Origin: Actinomycetes bacterium
GTDB lineage: Bacteria; Actinomycetota; Acidimicrobiia; Acidimicrobiales; RAAP-2
Reading direction: 5' to 3'
Length of the DNA stretch: 38,132 bases
Assembly: GCA_021818025.1 (NCBI GenBank)
Contig: JAKAFH010000012.1
Coordinates: forward strand, 1-38,132
The position numbers and the translations under genes were made by a program. Below are positions 18,178 through 26,136 of this stretch, in pieces. The notes under the pieces are model-generated. The model was not told where the DNA came from and made no database searches. It was given only the letters and a program-made list of their open reading frames with translations. Position 1 is the stretch's first letter. Each line of letters starts with the position of its first letter.

Positions 18178-21177
18178 CTAGGGCTGGGCCTTGGCGCGCG
18201 CGGCTGCCGCCAGGACCTCCTCGGGCACCACGGTGCCCGGGCGGTTCGCGGGGTCGTGGGCGAGCAGCCGGCCGAGCACCGGGATCTCGGTGAGCGACTC
18301 GGCGCGCAGGGTCGCCGCGATGACCGGCACGAAGCTCTCGGCCGCGGGGTAGACGAGGTAGCGCGGCAGCCAGTTCGGGTAGTACTTCGCGTTGAACTGC
18401 CAGAGCGACTCGATGGGCAGCACCCCCGAGAGGCGCCGCAGCGCCCAGCGCTCGACGCGCGTGAAGGTTCCCTCGTCGGACTCGCCTTCGAGCACCGAGC
18501 GGAAGGCCGCGAAGTTGAGGCTGAGCCCGCGCGCGCCGCGTCCCGCCAGGTGCTCGATCGTCGAGCACAGCGCGTAGTCGATCAGCCCGTTGGGGTGCTC
18601 GCCGGGGTCCCGGCGCATCAGGTCGAGCGAGTAGCCGTTGATCGCTGGGGAGGGCACGAACTGGCAGACGGCCGCGGGCTCGCCGTCGGGGCTGGTCACG
18701 ACGGTGAGCAGCAGCCCCTTGTCCTTGGGATCGAAGAGCCGCCCGAGCATCATCGAGAAGCCCCGCTCGCCCTCGCCGCGGCGCAGCATCGAGATCAGCG
18801 AGACCAGTGCGGGGACGCGGACTGGATCGATCGCGCTCGGATCGAGGAACTCGACCGTGTAGCCCTTGCGCGCCAGTCGGGTGCAGGCCTGGCGCAGCCC
18901 CTTCATCTTGCCGCCCTCGAGGCTGAAGGTCTGACAGTCGACGATCGCCTCGTCGCCGATGTAGAGCGAGTGCAGGCCGGCGGCGTGGTAGATCGAGAGC
19001 CACTCCGCGCCCGCGCCCACGATCGCGATCGTCCAGCCGCGCGACTCGGCGAAGGCGCGAAAGCCGCTGAAGGCCTCGAGCCGCTCGGCCTCGGGGCCGA
19101 TCGGGTCGGGCGAGACGAGCGCGACGCCACCGTAGACGGCGTAGGCGACGAGCGTGTCGCGGAAGAAGAAGAACTGCTTGTCGTCGCGTAGCGCGAAGTA
19201 GTCGAGCGTGCCCCGGCCGTGGCGGCGCACGATCTCGCGCGCGCGCAGCTCGGCGAGGTGGCGCTCGCGCGTCGAGGTCGTGCTCGAGAGCCGCCGGTCG
19301 ACGACCGGGCGGGTGACGAGGTAGAGCGCCGACACGATCAGGGCCACGCCCACGGTCGTGAGCGTCGGGTTGATGAAGTCCCCGACCCGGTCGGGCAGGG
19401 GAACCGCGGTGATGCCGATGAGCCGCTCGGCGCAGCCGAGCACGACGGTGAAGTACCCCGGCAGGTGGTAGCGGCCCGACGAGGCCTCGATGCCGAGCGA
19501 GGCGGCGAGCACCACCACGACGCCGATCAGCGCGAGGGGCGGCAGCGCGGTTCGCGCGGTGGTGCGGTCGGTCGTCGCCTGGAAGTGGGACCGCACGACG
19601 AGCAGCAGCGTCAGGATCGCGACGGCGAGCAACGGCGAGACGAGGCTGCCCGCGCGCACGAGGTGGGCGATCGAGGTCGCGGCCACGACGACGACGGTGA
19701 CGGCCCAGGCGCGCCGCTGGCCGCGGCGCAGGCCGCGCGCCAGCATGATCATGAGGATGCCGGCCACCGCGGTCAAGGCGGCGGCCGACTTCGCAGCGCC
19801 GAGGGGCACGTAGGCCTCGACCACGAGCAGGCGGCTGCGCAGCGGGGGAACTGCCGTCACGATCAGGTTGACCAGGCCGTCGAGGAAGATGATCCCGCTC
19901 ACCAGGCGCCGGATGGTGCGCTGGCGGCGCTGCGCGCCGAGCCGGTCCACGCTCATCGGGAAGGGATTGCCCGTCGGCCAGGCACCGACCAGGGCGGTGT
20001 CGGTCGTGAGCTCGGGCTGGACCGGCGAGCCGGCGACCACCCGCTCTAAGAGGGTGCCGCGGCGAAGCGGGCTCTGCCCGGTGTAGAGGCGCACCTGGAC
20101 CGTGCTCGCCGCTTCGACCTCGACGATGCCGAGCCGGTCGACCGAGGTGAACACCGGTGGCAGACCGAGCAGGCCGTGCCGCTCGACGATCACGGTGCGC
20201 GACGGACCCGGGGTCGCACAGACGCCCCGGTCGAGGAACGCGAGCGCCGGGCGCGACGCGCCGCCGACGACGGCGCCGGCGCCGCCCCGCTCGGCGATGC
20301 GCCGCGCGTACTCGAGGGCGTCGACGTCCTCGACGTGGGTGCGCGCGAGGGGCTCGAAGAGATGCGGGGAGCTCGAGAGGGCACCGTGCTCGAAGCGCCG
20401 ACGTACGAGCAGTCCCGCCACGACGCCAGCGAACAGCTCCACGAGCGCGAGCACGAGCACCGTGGTGACGGTGTTGCCCCAGAAGCCGGTCGGGTGGTGC
20501 GCGTGGATCTTCAGGTGCAGCCCGAGGTGCAGGTGCCGGTCGGTGATCTTGTTCGCGATCGAGGTGAGTGTGCTCCATAGGTCGACGATCGCGAGGATGA
20601 CCACGGGAATCCAAACCCAGCCGCCCAGGCGCCGGTAGAGGGTGCGCGAGGCCACGAAGCGCGCCATCGCGTCGGGGTCCTCGAGCCGGTCGGCGTCGGC
20701 GCGGTCGCTTCGATTGGCCGGCGAGACGTCCACGACGTCACGCCCCGCGACGATCGCGACGTCGCGCACGTCGTTCGCGGTGGCGATCTGGGCCATGACG
20801 TCGTGGGCGAGCTCGACGCCGAGCGCCTCGAGGGCACCGGCCGCGCCCGGTTCGGCGAGGGCGGCGTCGTCGGCGCCGGGCAGCACGATGAAGCGGTGGC
20901 CGGGCCGCTCGGCGAAGGCGCGCAGGGCCGCGACGAGCGGCGGCAGGGCGCGCAAGGTGGCGGCGAGGAAGTCGGCGATGTCCTCGCTGCCCGTGGGGTG
21001 CAACAGGTTCCCCGCGACCACCACGGTCGCCGAGTCGTCGATGTCCTCGAGCAGGGCGATCAGCTCGCGCACTGGTCGGGCGGCGGGGTTCGTGGTCGGC
21101 GAGAGCGAGAGGTCGCTCACCACGTAGAGGTGCTGGCCATAGGGGATTGGCAGCGTGTATCGATCGGTCGCTCCCAC
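18178..21177 (-). CDS. Lysyl-phosphatidylglycerol synthase-like protein fused to a degenerate metallophosphoesterase-like domain
   Basis: A 999-residue membrane protein. The C-terminal ~340 residues (from about 650) are the DUF2156/MprF catalytic domain, which moves lysine or another amino acid from tRNA to phosphatidylglycerol. They include ALRDDKQFFFF, YGGVALVSPDPIGP, VGAGAEWLSIYHAAGL, FSLEGGKMKGLRQA and the terminal NAKYYPNWLPRY. Residues ~330-640 hold several membrane helices. Residues 1-180 look like a calcineurin-type phosphoesterase: YVVSDLSLS (18-26), VVVAGNLLH (52-60), VLPGADD (98-104). The metal motifs are altered: DxH has become DLS, GD has become GN and GNHD has become GADD. TM helices begin near 187. 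The GTG at 21177 is the only reasonable start upstream of this domain. It probably modifies membrane charge; the N-terminal role is unknown. Confidence 0.8.
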   Translation of the reverse strand: MGATDRYTLPIPYGQHLYVVSDLSLSPTTNPAARPVRELIALLEDIDDSATVVVAGNLLHPTGSEDIADFLAATLRALPPLVAALRAFAERPGHRFIVLPGADDAALAEPGAAGALEALGVELAHDVMAQIATANDVRDVAIVAGRDVVDVSPANRSDRADADRLEDPDAMARFVASRTLYRRLGGWVWIPVVILAIVDLWSTLTSIANKITDRHLHLGLHLKIHAHHPTGFWGNTVTTVLVLALVELFAGVVAGLLVRRRFEHGALSSSPHLFEPLARTHVEDVDALEYARRIAERGGAGAVVGGASRPALAFLDRGVCATPGPSRTVIVERHGLLGLPPVFTSVDRLGIVEVEAASTVQVRLYTGQSPLRRGTLLERVVAGSPVQPELTTDTALVGAWPTGNPFPMSVDRLGAQRRQRTIRRLVSGIIFLDGLVNLIVTAVPPLRSRLLVVEAYVPLGAAKSAAALTAVAGILMIMLARGLRRGQRRAWAVTVVVVAATSIAHLVRAGSLVSPLLAVAILTLLLVVRSHFQATTDRTTARTALPPLALIGVVVVLAASLGIEASSGRYHLPGYFTVVLGCAERLIGITAVPLPDRVGDFINPTLTTVGVALIVSALYLVTRPVVDRRLSSTTSTRERHLAELRAREIVRRHGRGTLDYFALRDDKQFFFFRDTLVAYAVYGGVALVSPDPIGPEAERLEAFSGFRAFAESRGWTIAIVGAGAEWLSIYHAAGLHSLYIGDEAIVDCQTFSLEGGKMKGLRQACTRLARKGYTVEFLDPSAIDPVRVPALVSLISMLRRGEGERGFSMMLGRLFDPKDKGLLLTVVTSPDGEPAAVCQFVPSPAINGYSLDLMRRDPGEHPNGLIDYALCSTIEHLAGRGARGLSLNFAAFRSVLEGESDEGTFTRVERWALRRLSGVLPIESLWQFNAKYYPNWLPRYLVYPAAESFVPVIAATLRAESLTEIPVLGRLLAHDPANRPGTVVPEEVLAAAARAKAQP

Positions 21178-21296
21178 CGCTCCAGTCTCGCAGTTTTCGT
21201 CGGTCCGACCCGCAAGCAACCGATGGCGGTCCTGCGCGAGCGCTCGCCCGAGCGCCCTCTGGCAAAGCCTGTCACAGGGCCAGCGAGCCCAACGGG

Positions 21297-22718
21297 TCAC
21301 TCGATGGCGGGCACCGGCCGAGGCTCGCGAAGCAGCGCCAGGGCCGGCAGGATCCCGGCGAAGGCGAGTGCCGCGGTCAGCCACCATCCGCGGTCGAAGG
21401 CCGCGAGCGCGGCCCGGGGCCCCGCCGAGCCCGAGCCCAGCACGGCCACCAACGCGGCGACTCCCAGGGCGATGCCGGTCTGGCGGATCATGTTGATCAC
21501 GCCCGAGCCCGTGGCGAAGGCGTGCGGGGGCAAGGCGGCGGTGGCGGTGGCCATCATCGTGGGCAGCACGAGGCCGACCCCGATCCCGCCGAGGATCATC
21601 CCACCGAGCACGCCGGTCACGTAGTTCGGTGCGATCGTGATCGCGAGCGCCCACCACACGCGACCCGCGCCGAAGATCACACTGCCGACGATGATCACCG
21701 CGCTCGACCCGAAGCGCCGGATCAGCCTGCCAGCCACGAGGAACGAGACGAGGGGAACCATGGCCGGCCCGGGGGCGACGGCGAGTCCCGTGCGCAGTGC
21801 GGACCAGCCCCAGGGCCCCTGGGCCCACAGCACGATCGAGAGCAGCATCGCCCCGAAGGCGCCTGAGAAGAACACGGCGACGAGCGAGGCGACCGTGAAC
21901 TCGCGCGATCGGAACAACGCGGGGTCGACCAAGGGGCTGCGGGCGCGCCGACAGTGCCACGCGAATCCCACCAGCAGGGCGAGCGCGGCCAGAAGTGTCG
22001 AGCCCGTTCGCGCCGACGTCCAACCCCAGGCGACGCCCCGAACCAGCCCGAAGGTCACGAGTCCGATGCCCGCGGTCGCGAGCACCACCCCGGCGAGGTC
22101 GGGCCGCTCGACGCTGTGGCCCGGTAGGGCGGGTAGCCGCCGCCAGCCCACCACGAGCGCGGCGATGCCGATCGGCACGTTCACCACGAACACCCATCGC
22201 CAGCTGACCGCCACCAGCAGTCCGCCAACGACCGGACCAACGGCGGCGGCGAGCCCACCGATGGCGGTCCACGCTCGGACGGCCCCCTGGCGCCGCTCGG
22301 GCTCGGAGGACGCGAGCACGAGACTCAGCGACGTCGGCGTGAGCAGCGCGGCCCCGACCGCCTGCACGACGCGAAAGCCGATCAGCATGGCGACGCTGGT
22401 CGACGCCGCGCAGGCGGCCGAGGCCGCGGTGAACACCGCCACGCCGAGGAGGAAGGTCCGGTCGCGCCGGTAACGGTCAGCGAGGCGGCCGAAGTACACG
22501 AGCAGCGAGGCGTAGACGATGGCGTAGGCGTTGAGCACCCACGACAGCTGACTCAAGTCCCGGGTGTGCAGGTCCTGGGCGATGCGCGGTAGGGCCACGT
22601 TCACGATGAACAGGTCCAGGCTCGCGAGCACCACACCGGCACAGGCGATCGCGAGCACGGCGGCCGGACTGGTTCCTCGTCTCGTTGGGGCGCCCGGTGC
22701 GTCGGTAAGTTGTGTCAT
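21297..22718 (-). CDS. MFS transporter, DHA2 (EmrB/QacA) type
   Basis: Proton-driven exporter, probably of a drug or other toxic small molecule. The 473-residue protein has about 14 hydrophobic helices, the DHA2 layout. It has the first-helix motif LASLDLFIVNVALPRIAQDL, motif A in YFGRLADRYRRDR, the motif-B-like region GFRVVQAVGAALLTPTSL and motif C in GGLAAAVGPVVGGLL. I chose ATG 22718 over a TTG 36 bases upstream because it lies 7 bases after a TAGGGT -10 box. It is divergent from an HxlR regulator that probably controls it. The substrate is not determinable. Confidence 0.88.
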   Translation of the reverse strand: MTQLTDAPGAPTRRGTSPAAVLAIACAGVVLASLDLFIVNVALPRIAQDLHTRDLSQLSWVLNAYAIVYASLLVYFGRLADRYRRDRTFLLGVAVFTAASAACAASTSVAMLIGFRVVQAVGAALLTPTSLSLVLASSEPERRQGAVRAWTAIGGLAAAVGPVVGGLLVAVSWRWVFVVNVPIGIAALVVGWRRLPALPGHSVERPDLAGVVLATAGIGLVTFGLVRGVAWGWTSARTGSTLLAALALLVGFAWHCRRARSPLVDPALFRSREFTVASLVAVFFSGAFGAMLLSIVLWAQGPWGWSALRTGLAVAPGPAMVPLVSFLVAGRLIRRFGSSAVIIVGSVIFGAGRVWWALAITIAPNYVTGVLGGMILGGIGVGLVLPTMMATATAALPPHAFATGSGVINMIRQTGIALGVAALVAVLGSGSAGPRAALAAFDRGWWLTAALAFAGILPALALLREPRPVPAIE

Positions 22719-22723
22719 GCAAC
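22713..22723. promoter_or_regulatory. Putative operator copy 1 (TGTCATGCAAC)
   Basis: 11-bp sequence repeated exactly at 22745-22755, start to start 32 bp (about three helical turns). This copy contains the exporter's start codon, so a protein bound here would cover its transcription start. The matched block extends to 15 bp with one mismatch (followed by gCAC or cCAC). The HxlR regulator is the obvious candidate ligand. Confidence 0.5.
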
Positions 22724-22725
22724 GC

Positions 22726-22754
22726 ACCCTAGTGCTGTGAATTCTGTCATGCAA
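22726..22754 (-). promoter_or_regulatory. Promoter of the MFS exporter
   Basis: On the minus strand: -35 TTGCAT (22754-22749), a 17-base spacer, -10 TAGGGT (22731-22726), then 7 bases to the ATG at 22718. This predicts a leaderless or near-leaderless transcript. The AGGGT could alternatively serve as a Shine-Dalgarno element. Confidence 0.6.
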
Positions 22755-22755
22755 C
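22745..22755. promoter_or_regulatory. Putative operator copy 2 (TGTCATGCAAC)
   Basis: Second exact copy of the 11-bp repeat. It covers the -35 hexamer of the exporter promoter and lies within the spacer upstream of the regulator's own -10 box. A protein bound here could repress both genes. Confidence 0.5.
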
Positions 22756-22759
22756 CCAC

Positions 22760-22765
22760 TAGGGT
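22760..22765 (+). promoter_or_regulatory. -10 box of the HxlR regulator gene
   Basis: TAGGGT, identical to the exporter's -10 and in mirror orientation, lies 6 bases before the GTG at 22772. The arms CACTAGGGT form an inverted repeat about the spacer (22725-22734 against 22757-22766, 9 of 10 matching). The -35 is poor. Confidence 0.5.
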
Positions 22766-22771
22766 TGGATT

Positions 22772-23254
22772 GTGGAACGCAAGAGCTTCGCCGACATGCA
22801 CTGCTCGGTGGCCCAGTGCCTCGAGGTCGTGGGCGAGTGGTGGTCGATGCTGATCGTGCGCGACGCGTTCTTGGGCGTCACGCGCTTCGACCGGTTCCAG
22901 GAACGCCTGGGGATCTCGCGCAACATCTTGAACCAGCGGCTGGCTCGCCTCGTCGACGAGGGGATCCTTGACAAGGTCGCCTACTCCGAGCACCCGCCGC
23001 GCTACGACTACCGTTTGACCGCCAAGGGCCTCGACCTGTGGCCGGTGATCACGGCCATGCGCCAGTGGGGCGACCGATACGCCGCGCCCGCCGGCCCACC
23101 GGTGCTCGCGGTGCACGAGACCTGTGGGCACGTGTCACAGGCCGTCATGGTCTGTTCGGCTTGCGGCGAACCACTCGCGGCGCGCGACGTGCGAATCGTC
23201 TCGGGCCCCGGCGACGCCGATGGTCGCGTCGCACCGGCGTCGCGCGATTGGTAG
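22772..23254 (+). CDS. HxlR-family transcriptional regulator
   Basis: A 160-residue winged-helix DNA-binding protein. The HxlR core runs from MHCSVAQCLEVVGEWWSMLI through the recognition region FDRFQERLGISRNILNQRL to YDYRLTAKGLDLWPVI. The C-terminus has paired Cys motifs (HETCGH and VCSACGE), a zinc-ribbon-like tail common in actinobacterial members. By family it binds as a dimer and senses a small molecule or redox state. It is divergent from the DHA2 exporter with 53 bases between starts, so it is probably the exporter's repressor and autoregulated. Confidence 0.9.
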   Translation: MERKSFADMHCSVAQCLEVVGEWWSMLIVRDAFLGVTRFDRFQERLGISRNILNQRLARLVDEGILDKVAYSEHPPRYDYRLTAKGLDLWPVITAMRQWGDRYAAPAGPPVLAVHETCGHVSQAVMVCSACGEPLAARDVRIVSGPGDADGRVAPASRDW

Positions 23255-23320
23255 CGTGGGTCGATCGGTCGCTCCCTCATCGTCTCGTAGCGTTCGTCGG
23301 ACCGGCCGGGAGGAACTTCG

Positions 23321-23800
23321 ATGGCCGTGACGCGTGAGAACTGGCACTGGCGCGATAGGCCATCGACGGGCGACGCCGTCATCTTCGACATCGACGGCGT
23401 GCTCGCCGACGCGGCCGGGCGCCAGCACTACCTCGAATGGGGCGACTGGCGCCGGTTCTTCGAGGCGTGCGGGGACGACCCCGTCGTCGAGGAGATCGAG
23501 CGGCTGCTCGAGCTGCTCGATCCGGGCCTCACGATCGTGCTGTTGACGGGCCGGCCCCGGCGGGTCCAGCCGCACACCTTGGGCTGGCTCGAGCGGTTCT
23601 CGATTCGCTGGGATCTGCTCATCATGCGCGAGTACGGCGACTACACGGGCGTCGACGAGTTCAAGCGCGCGACCGTCGCCGACCTGCGCGAGCACGGCTT
23701 TGACATCCGCCTCGCGCTCGACGACGACCCGAAGAACCACGCGATGTACGTCAGCGAGGGCGTGCCCTGCATTTACATCCACTCGGGCTACTACCGCTAG
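23321..23800 (+). CDS. HAD-superfamily phosphatase
   Basis: A 159-residue cytosolic hydrolase, expected to remove phosphate through an aspartyl-phosphate intermediate. All four HAD motifs are visible: I, FDIDGVLAD (nucleophile and acid/base Asp); II, VLLTGRP; III, the lysine in DEFKRATV; IV, LALDDDPKN. There is no obvious cap domain. The small size resembles PNKP-type 3'-phosphatases and short polyphosphate-handling HADs, but no such activity can be assigned. ATG 23321 has a good ribosome site (GGGAGG). Its stop is 3 bases from the convergent hemG stop. Confidence 0.8.
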   Translation: MAVTRENWHWRDRPSTGDAVIFDIDGVLADAAGRQHYLEWGDWRRFFEACGDDPVVEEIERLLELLDPGLTIVLLTGRPRRVQPHTLGWLERFSIRWDLLIMREYGDYTGVDEFKRATVADLREHGFDIRLALDDDPKNHAMYVSEGVPCIYIHSGYYR

Positions 23801-23803
23801 GGC

Positions 23804-25228
23804 CTATCCGAGCCGCGCGAGCGCGCCCGCGCCGGCGCGCCGGCCCGACCCGATGCTCGCGGGAATCCCGACGCCGTCGTAGGCGCTGCCGGCGAGTTCG
23901 ATGCCGGCGGCCCCAGCCGCGGCCCGGGCCCGGTCGATCAGTTCGTCGTGGCCGACGTAGTACTGGGGCAGGCCATCGGGCCAGCGCTGCACGAGGGTCG
24001 CCGTCGGCTCGCCGGTGGGGCTGAGGATGTGGCGCACCTCCTCGACGACCCGCGCGCTCAGCTCGGCGTCGTCGAGCTCGGCCCACCGGTGGTCGTCGAT
24101 GCGCCCGACGTGGGCGCGCAGGATCACGTCACGTTCGCGGCTCAGGTGCGCCCACTTGCGATCGAGGAAGGTGAGCGCGGTCACGAGCATCGTGCCGCCC
24201 CCGCGCCACGGGGTGCCGAGCGGCACGAGGACGCCCGTGCCGTGCTCGGGGAGGTGTGCGGCCGCGCGGGGAACGACGATGGTCACCATCGCCGCGCCGG
24301 CGTTCTGGATTGTGCCCAGCGCGGCGAGATCGGGGTCCAGGGAGCCGGCGAGCGCAGCGGCCGTGCCCGCGGGCGTGGCCACGACCACCACGTTGGCCGG
24401 GGTCGTCGTCGTGTCCGTGTCGACCTCGAAGCGGAACGAACCCTCGACGCGACGCAGTGCCGTGACGGCCGTCGAGGTGCGAAGGCGCACGCCGCGCGCC
24501 TCGAGTTGGCGGGCGAGCTCGACGGGCAGCGACCCCACACCGCCGAGCAGCGAGTAGAAGAGGGGGGTCGCGCTCGCACCGGACGTGGGTGCCGGCGCGG
24601 GTGGGCGCATCGCCTTCATCAACGAGCCGCCGCGGCGCGCGGCTTCGAGCAGCGAGGGGAAGATCGACCTGGCCGAGAGGTCGTCGATGCGGCCAGCCTG
24701 GATGCCACCCACCATGGGCTCGACGAACTGGTAGGCGAGTTCGCTGCCGAGCTTGGTCCGCACGATCGTGCCGATGGCCGCGTCGTCACCGACCGTGAGG
24801 CGGCGCGGCCAGAGCAGGTCGCGCCGCGAGGCCAGTCGGGCGCGCCAGGTGAGGCCGCGCATCGCCGCGACCGACTCGTAGGTGGTGGGGACCCCGAGCG
24901 CCAGGCCGCTGGGGATCTCGTGTAGGGCACCGCGCAGGTACATCGAAGCGCCCGACGCCCCGATCGGCTCGAGCTGATCGGCCCATCCGAGCTCGCTGAC
25001 CAGGGTCGTCGCCTCGGGTCGGCGCGCGAGGAAGCCGTCCGGGCCGAGGTCGATCGTGCGCTCGGCGAAGGTGGTCGTGGCGAGCGAGCCACCGACGCGC
25101 TCGCGCGATTCGAGCAGCTCGATCCGCGGGGTTCCCGGCGTCGGGCCGCTCGCCCCACCGCTGAGCTCCCAGGCCGCGGCGAGGCCGGCGATCCCCCCGC
25201 CGATGACCACGACCGAGCCGCGGCTCAC
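23804..25228 (-). CDS. hemG: Protoporphyrinogen/coproporphyrinogen III oxidase (HemG/HemY/CgoX type)
   Basis: FAD enzyme that removes six electrons from the porphyrinogen ring. In actinobacteria of the coproporphyrin-dependent pathway the product is coproporphyrin III. The protein is 474 residues. The N-terminal FAD motif VVVIGGGIAGLAAAWEL is present, then ERVGGSLATT and DLGPDGFLARRPE, and the C-terminal FAD-binding end is AGSAYDGVGIPASIGSGRRA. The GTG start overlaps the hemH stop by GTGA. It is the last of hemE-hemH-hemG. No hemQ lies next to it, so the final decarboxylation step must be encoded elsewhere. Confidence 0.9.
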   Translation of the reverse strand: MSRGSVVVIGGGIAGLAAAWELSGGASGPTPGTPRIELLESRERVGGSLATTTFAERTIDLGPDGFLARRPEATTLVSELGWADQLEPIGASGASMYLRGALHEIPSGLALGVPTTYESVAAMRGLTWRARLASRRDLLWPRRLTVGDDAAIGTIVRTKLGSELAYQFVEPMVGGIQAGRIDDLSARSIFPSLLEAARRGGSLMKAMRPPAPAPTSGASATPLFYSLLGGVGSLPVELARQLEARGVRLRTSTAVTALRRVEGSFRFEVDTDTTTTPANVVVVATPAGTAAALAGSLDPDLAALGTIQNAGAAMVTIVVPRAAAHLPEHGTGVLVPLGTPWRGGGTMLVTALTFLDRKWAHLSRERDVILRAHVGRIDDHRWAELDDAELSARVVEEVRHILSPTGEPTATLVQRWPDGLPQYYVGHDELIDRARAAAGAAGIELAGSAYDGVGIPASIGSGRRAGAGALARLG

Positions 25229-26136
25229 GCGTGCGCCTCAACGACCTCACAGAGCACGTCGATGAAGTCCGGCGCGTCGTTGAGCGACGCCGTGCGAATC
25301 AGGTTGAGGCCGATCTCGTGGGCCACCGCCTGGGCCTCGACGTCGACGTCGAAGAGCACCTCGAGGTGGTCGGCGACAAAGCCAATGGGGCAAGAGACCA
25401 CGTCGGTCAGACCGCCGGCGCGCTTGGTGCGCAGCACCTGGAGGATGTCCGGACCGATCCAGGGGTCGGCCGTGCGCCCGGCCGACTGCCACGCGACGTC
25501 AAAGGCATCGACGCCGGCCAGGGCCGCCGCGCGCTCGGCGCTCGCGCGCAGCTGGTCGGGGTAGGTGTCGCCGGTTTCGAGGATCCGTTCGGGCAGCGAG
25601 TGGGCCGAGAAGATCACCTCGGTCGTCGCCCGCCGCGCGGCGGGCACGCGCGCGAGCGCGTCGTTGACCCGTCGCGCGATCGCCTCGAGGAAGCCCGGTG
25701 CGTCCCACCACGCGCCGATCGGTCGAAAGTCGACGCCGTCGCCGAGCGCGTCGCGCGCGCGGCTCATGTACTGGTCGGTCGACATCGAGGACGAGTGCGG
25801 AGCGAGCGCGAGGCCGATCACGGCCTCGAAGCCCTCGTCGCGCATGGACTGGGCGATGGACTCGATGAGGGGCGGCTCGTACTTGGAGCCGAAGCGCACC
25901 ACGAAGCGGCCGGGGTGGCGGGCCTCGAGTGCCGCAGCGAGGGCGCGCACCTGGTCGTTCGTGCGCGCCGCGAGTGGCGAGGTCCCGCCGATCGCGTCGT
26001 AGCGGCGCGTGAGGTCCGCGAGCAGCTCGGGCGTCGGCGCGCGTCCGTGGCGGATGCGCGTGTAGTACGGCTCGATGCCCTCGCGCGACGAGGGCGTGCC
26101 GTAGGCCATCACGAGCACGCCGATCGGCCCGCTCAC
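25225..26136 (-). CDS. hemH: Ferrochelatase (coproporphyrin ferrochelatase type)
   Basis: Inserts Fe2+ into the porphyrin. The protein is 303 residues from the GTG at 26136, slightly short for the family but complete. Recognisable elements: VLVMAYGTPSSREGIEPYYT at the start, GGTSPLAARTNDQ, APHSSSMSTDQYM, and the catalytic histidine in IFSAHSLPER with its acidic partner region near ADPWIGPDI. SCPIGFVADHLEVLFDVD is near the C-terminus. No [2Fe-2S] cysteine cluster is evident at the C-terminus. GTGA overlaps on both sides tie it to hemE and hemG. Confidence 0.92.
   Translation of the reverse strand: MSGPIGVLVMAYGTPSSREGIEPYYTRIRHGRAPTPELLADLTRRYDAIGGTSPLAARTNDQVRALAAALEARHPGRFVVRFGSKYEPPLIESIAQSMRDEGFEAVIGLALAPHSSSMSTDQYMSRARDALGDGVDFRPIGAWWDAPGFLEAIARRVNDALARVPAARRATTEVIFSAHSLPERILETGDTYPDQLRASAERAAALAGVDAFDVAWQSAGRTADPWIGPDILQVLRTKRAGGLTDVVSCPIGFVADHLEVLFDVDVEAQAVAHEIGLNLIRTASLNDAPDFIDVLCEVVEAHA

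Noticed and set aside
16973-20614. Very long open frame on the minus strand (over 1,200 codons) across nuoN, the ATP-grasp gene and the LPG-synthase 3' end
   Set aside because: It is opposite or out of frame with clearly conserved genes and reads as Arg/Ala/Gly-rich noise, an effect of high GC at third codon positions.
21178-22272. Upstream extension of the LPG-synthase frame by 365 codons into the MFS gene
   Set aside because: The extension is antisense-like low-complexity sequence overlapping the exporter on the same strand in another frame. The phosphoesterase-like domain begins just after the GTG at 21177.
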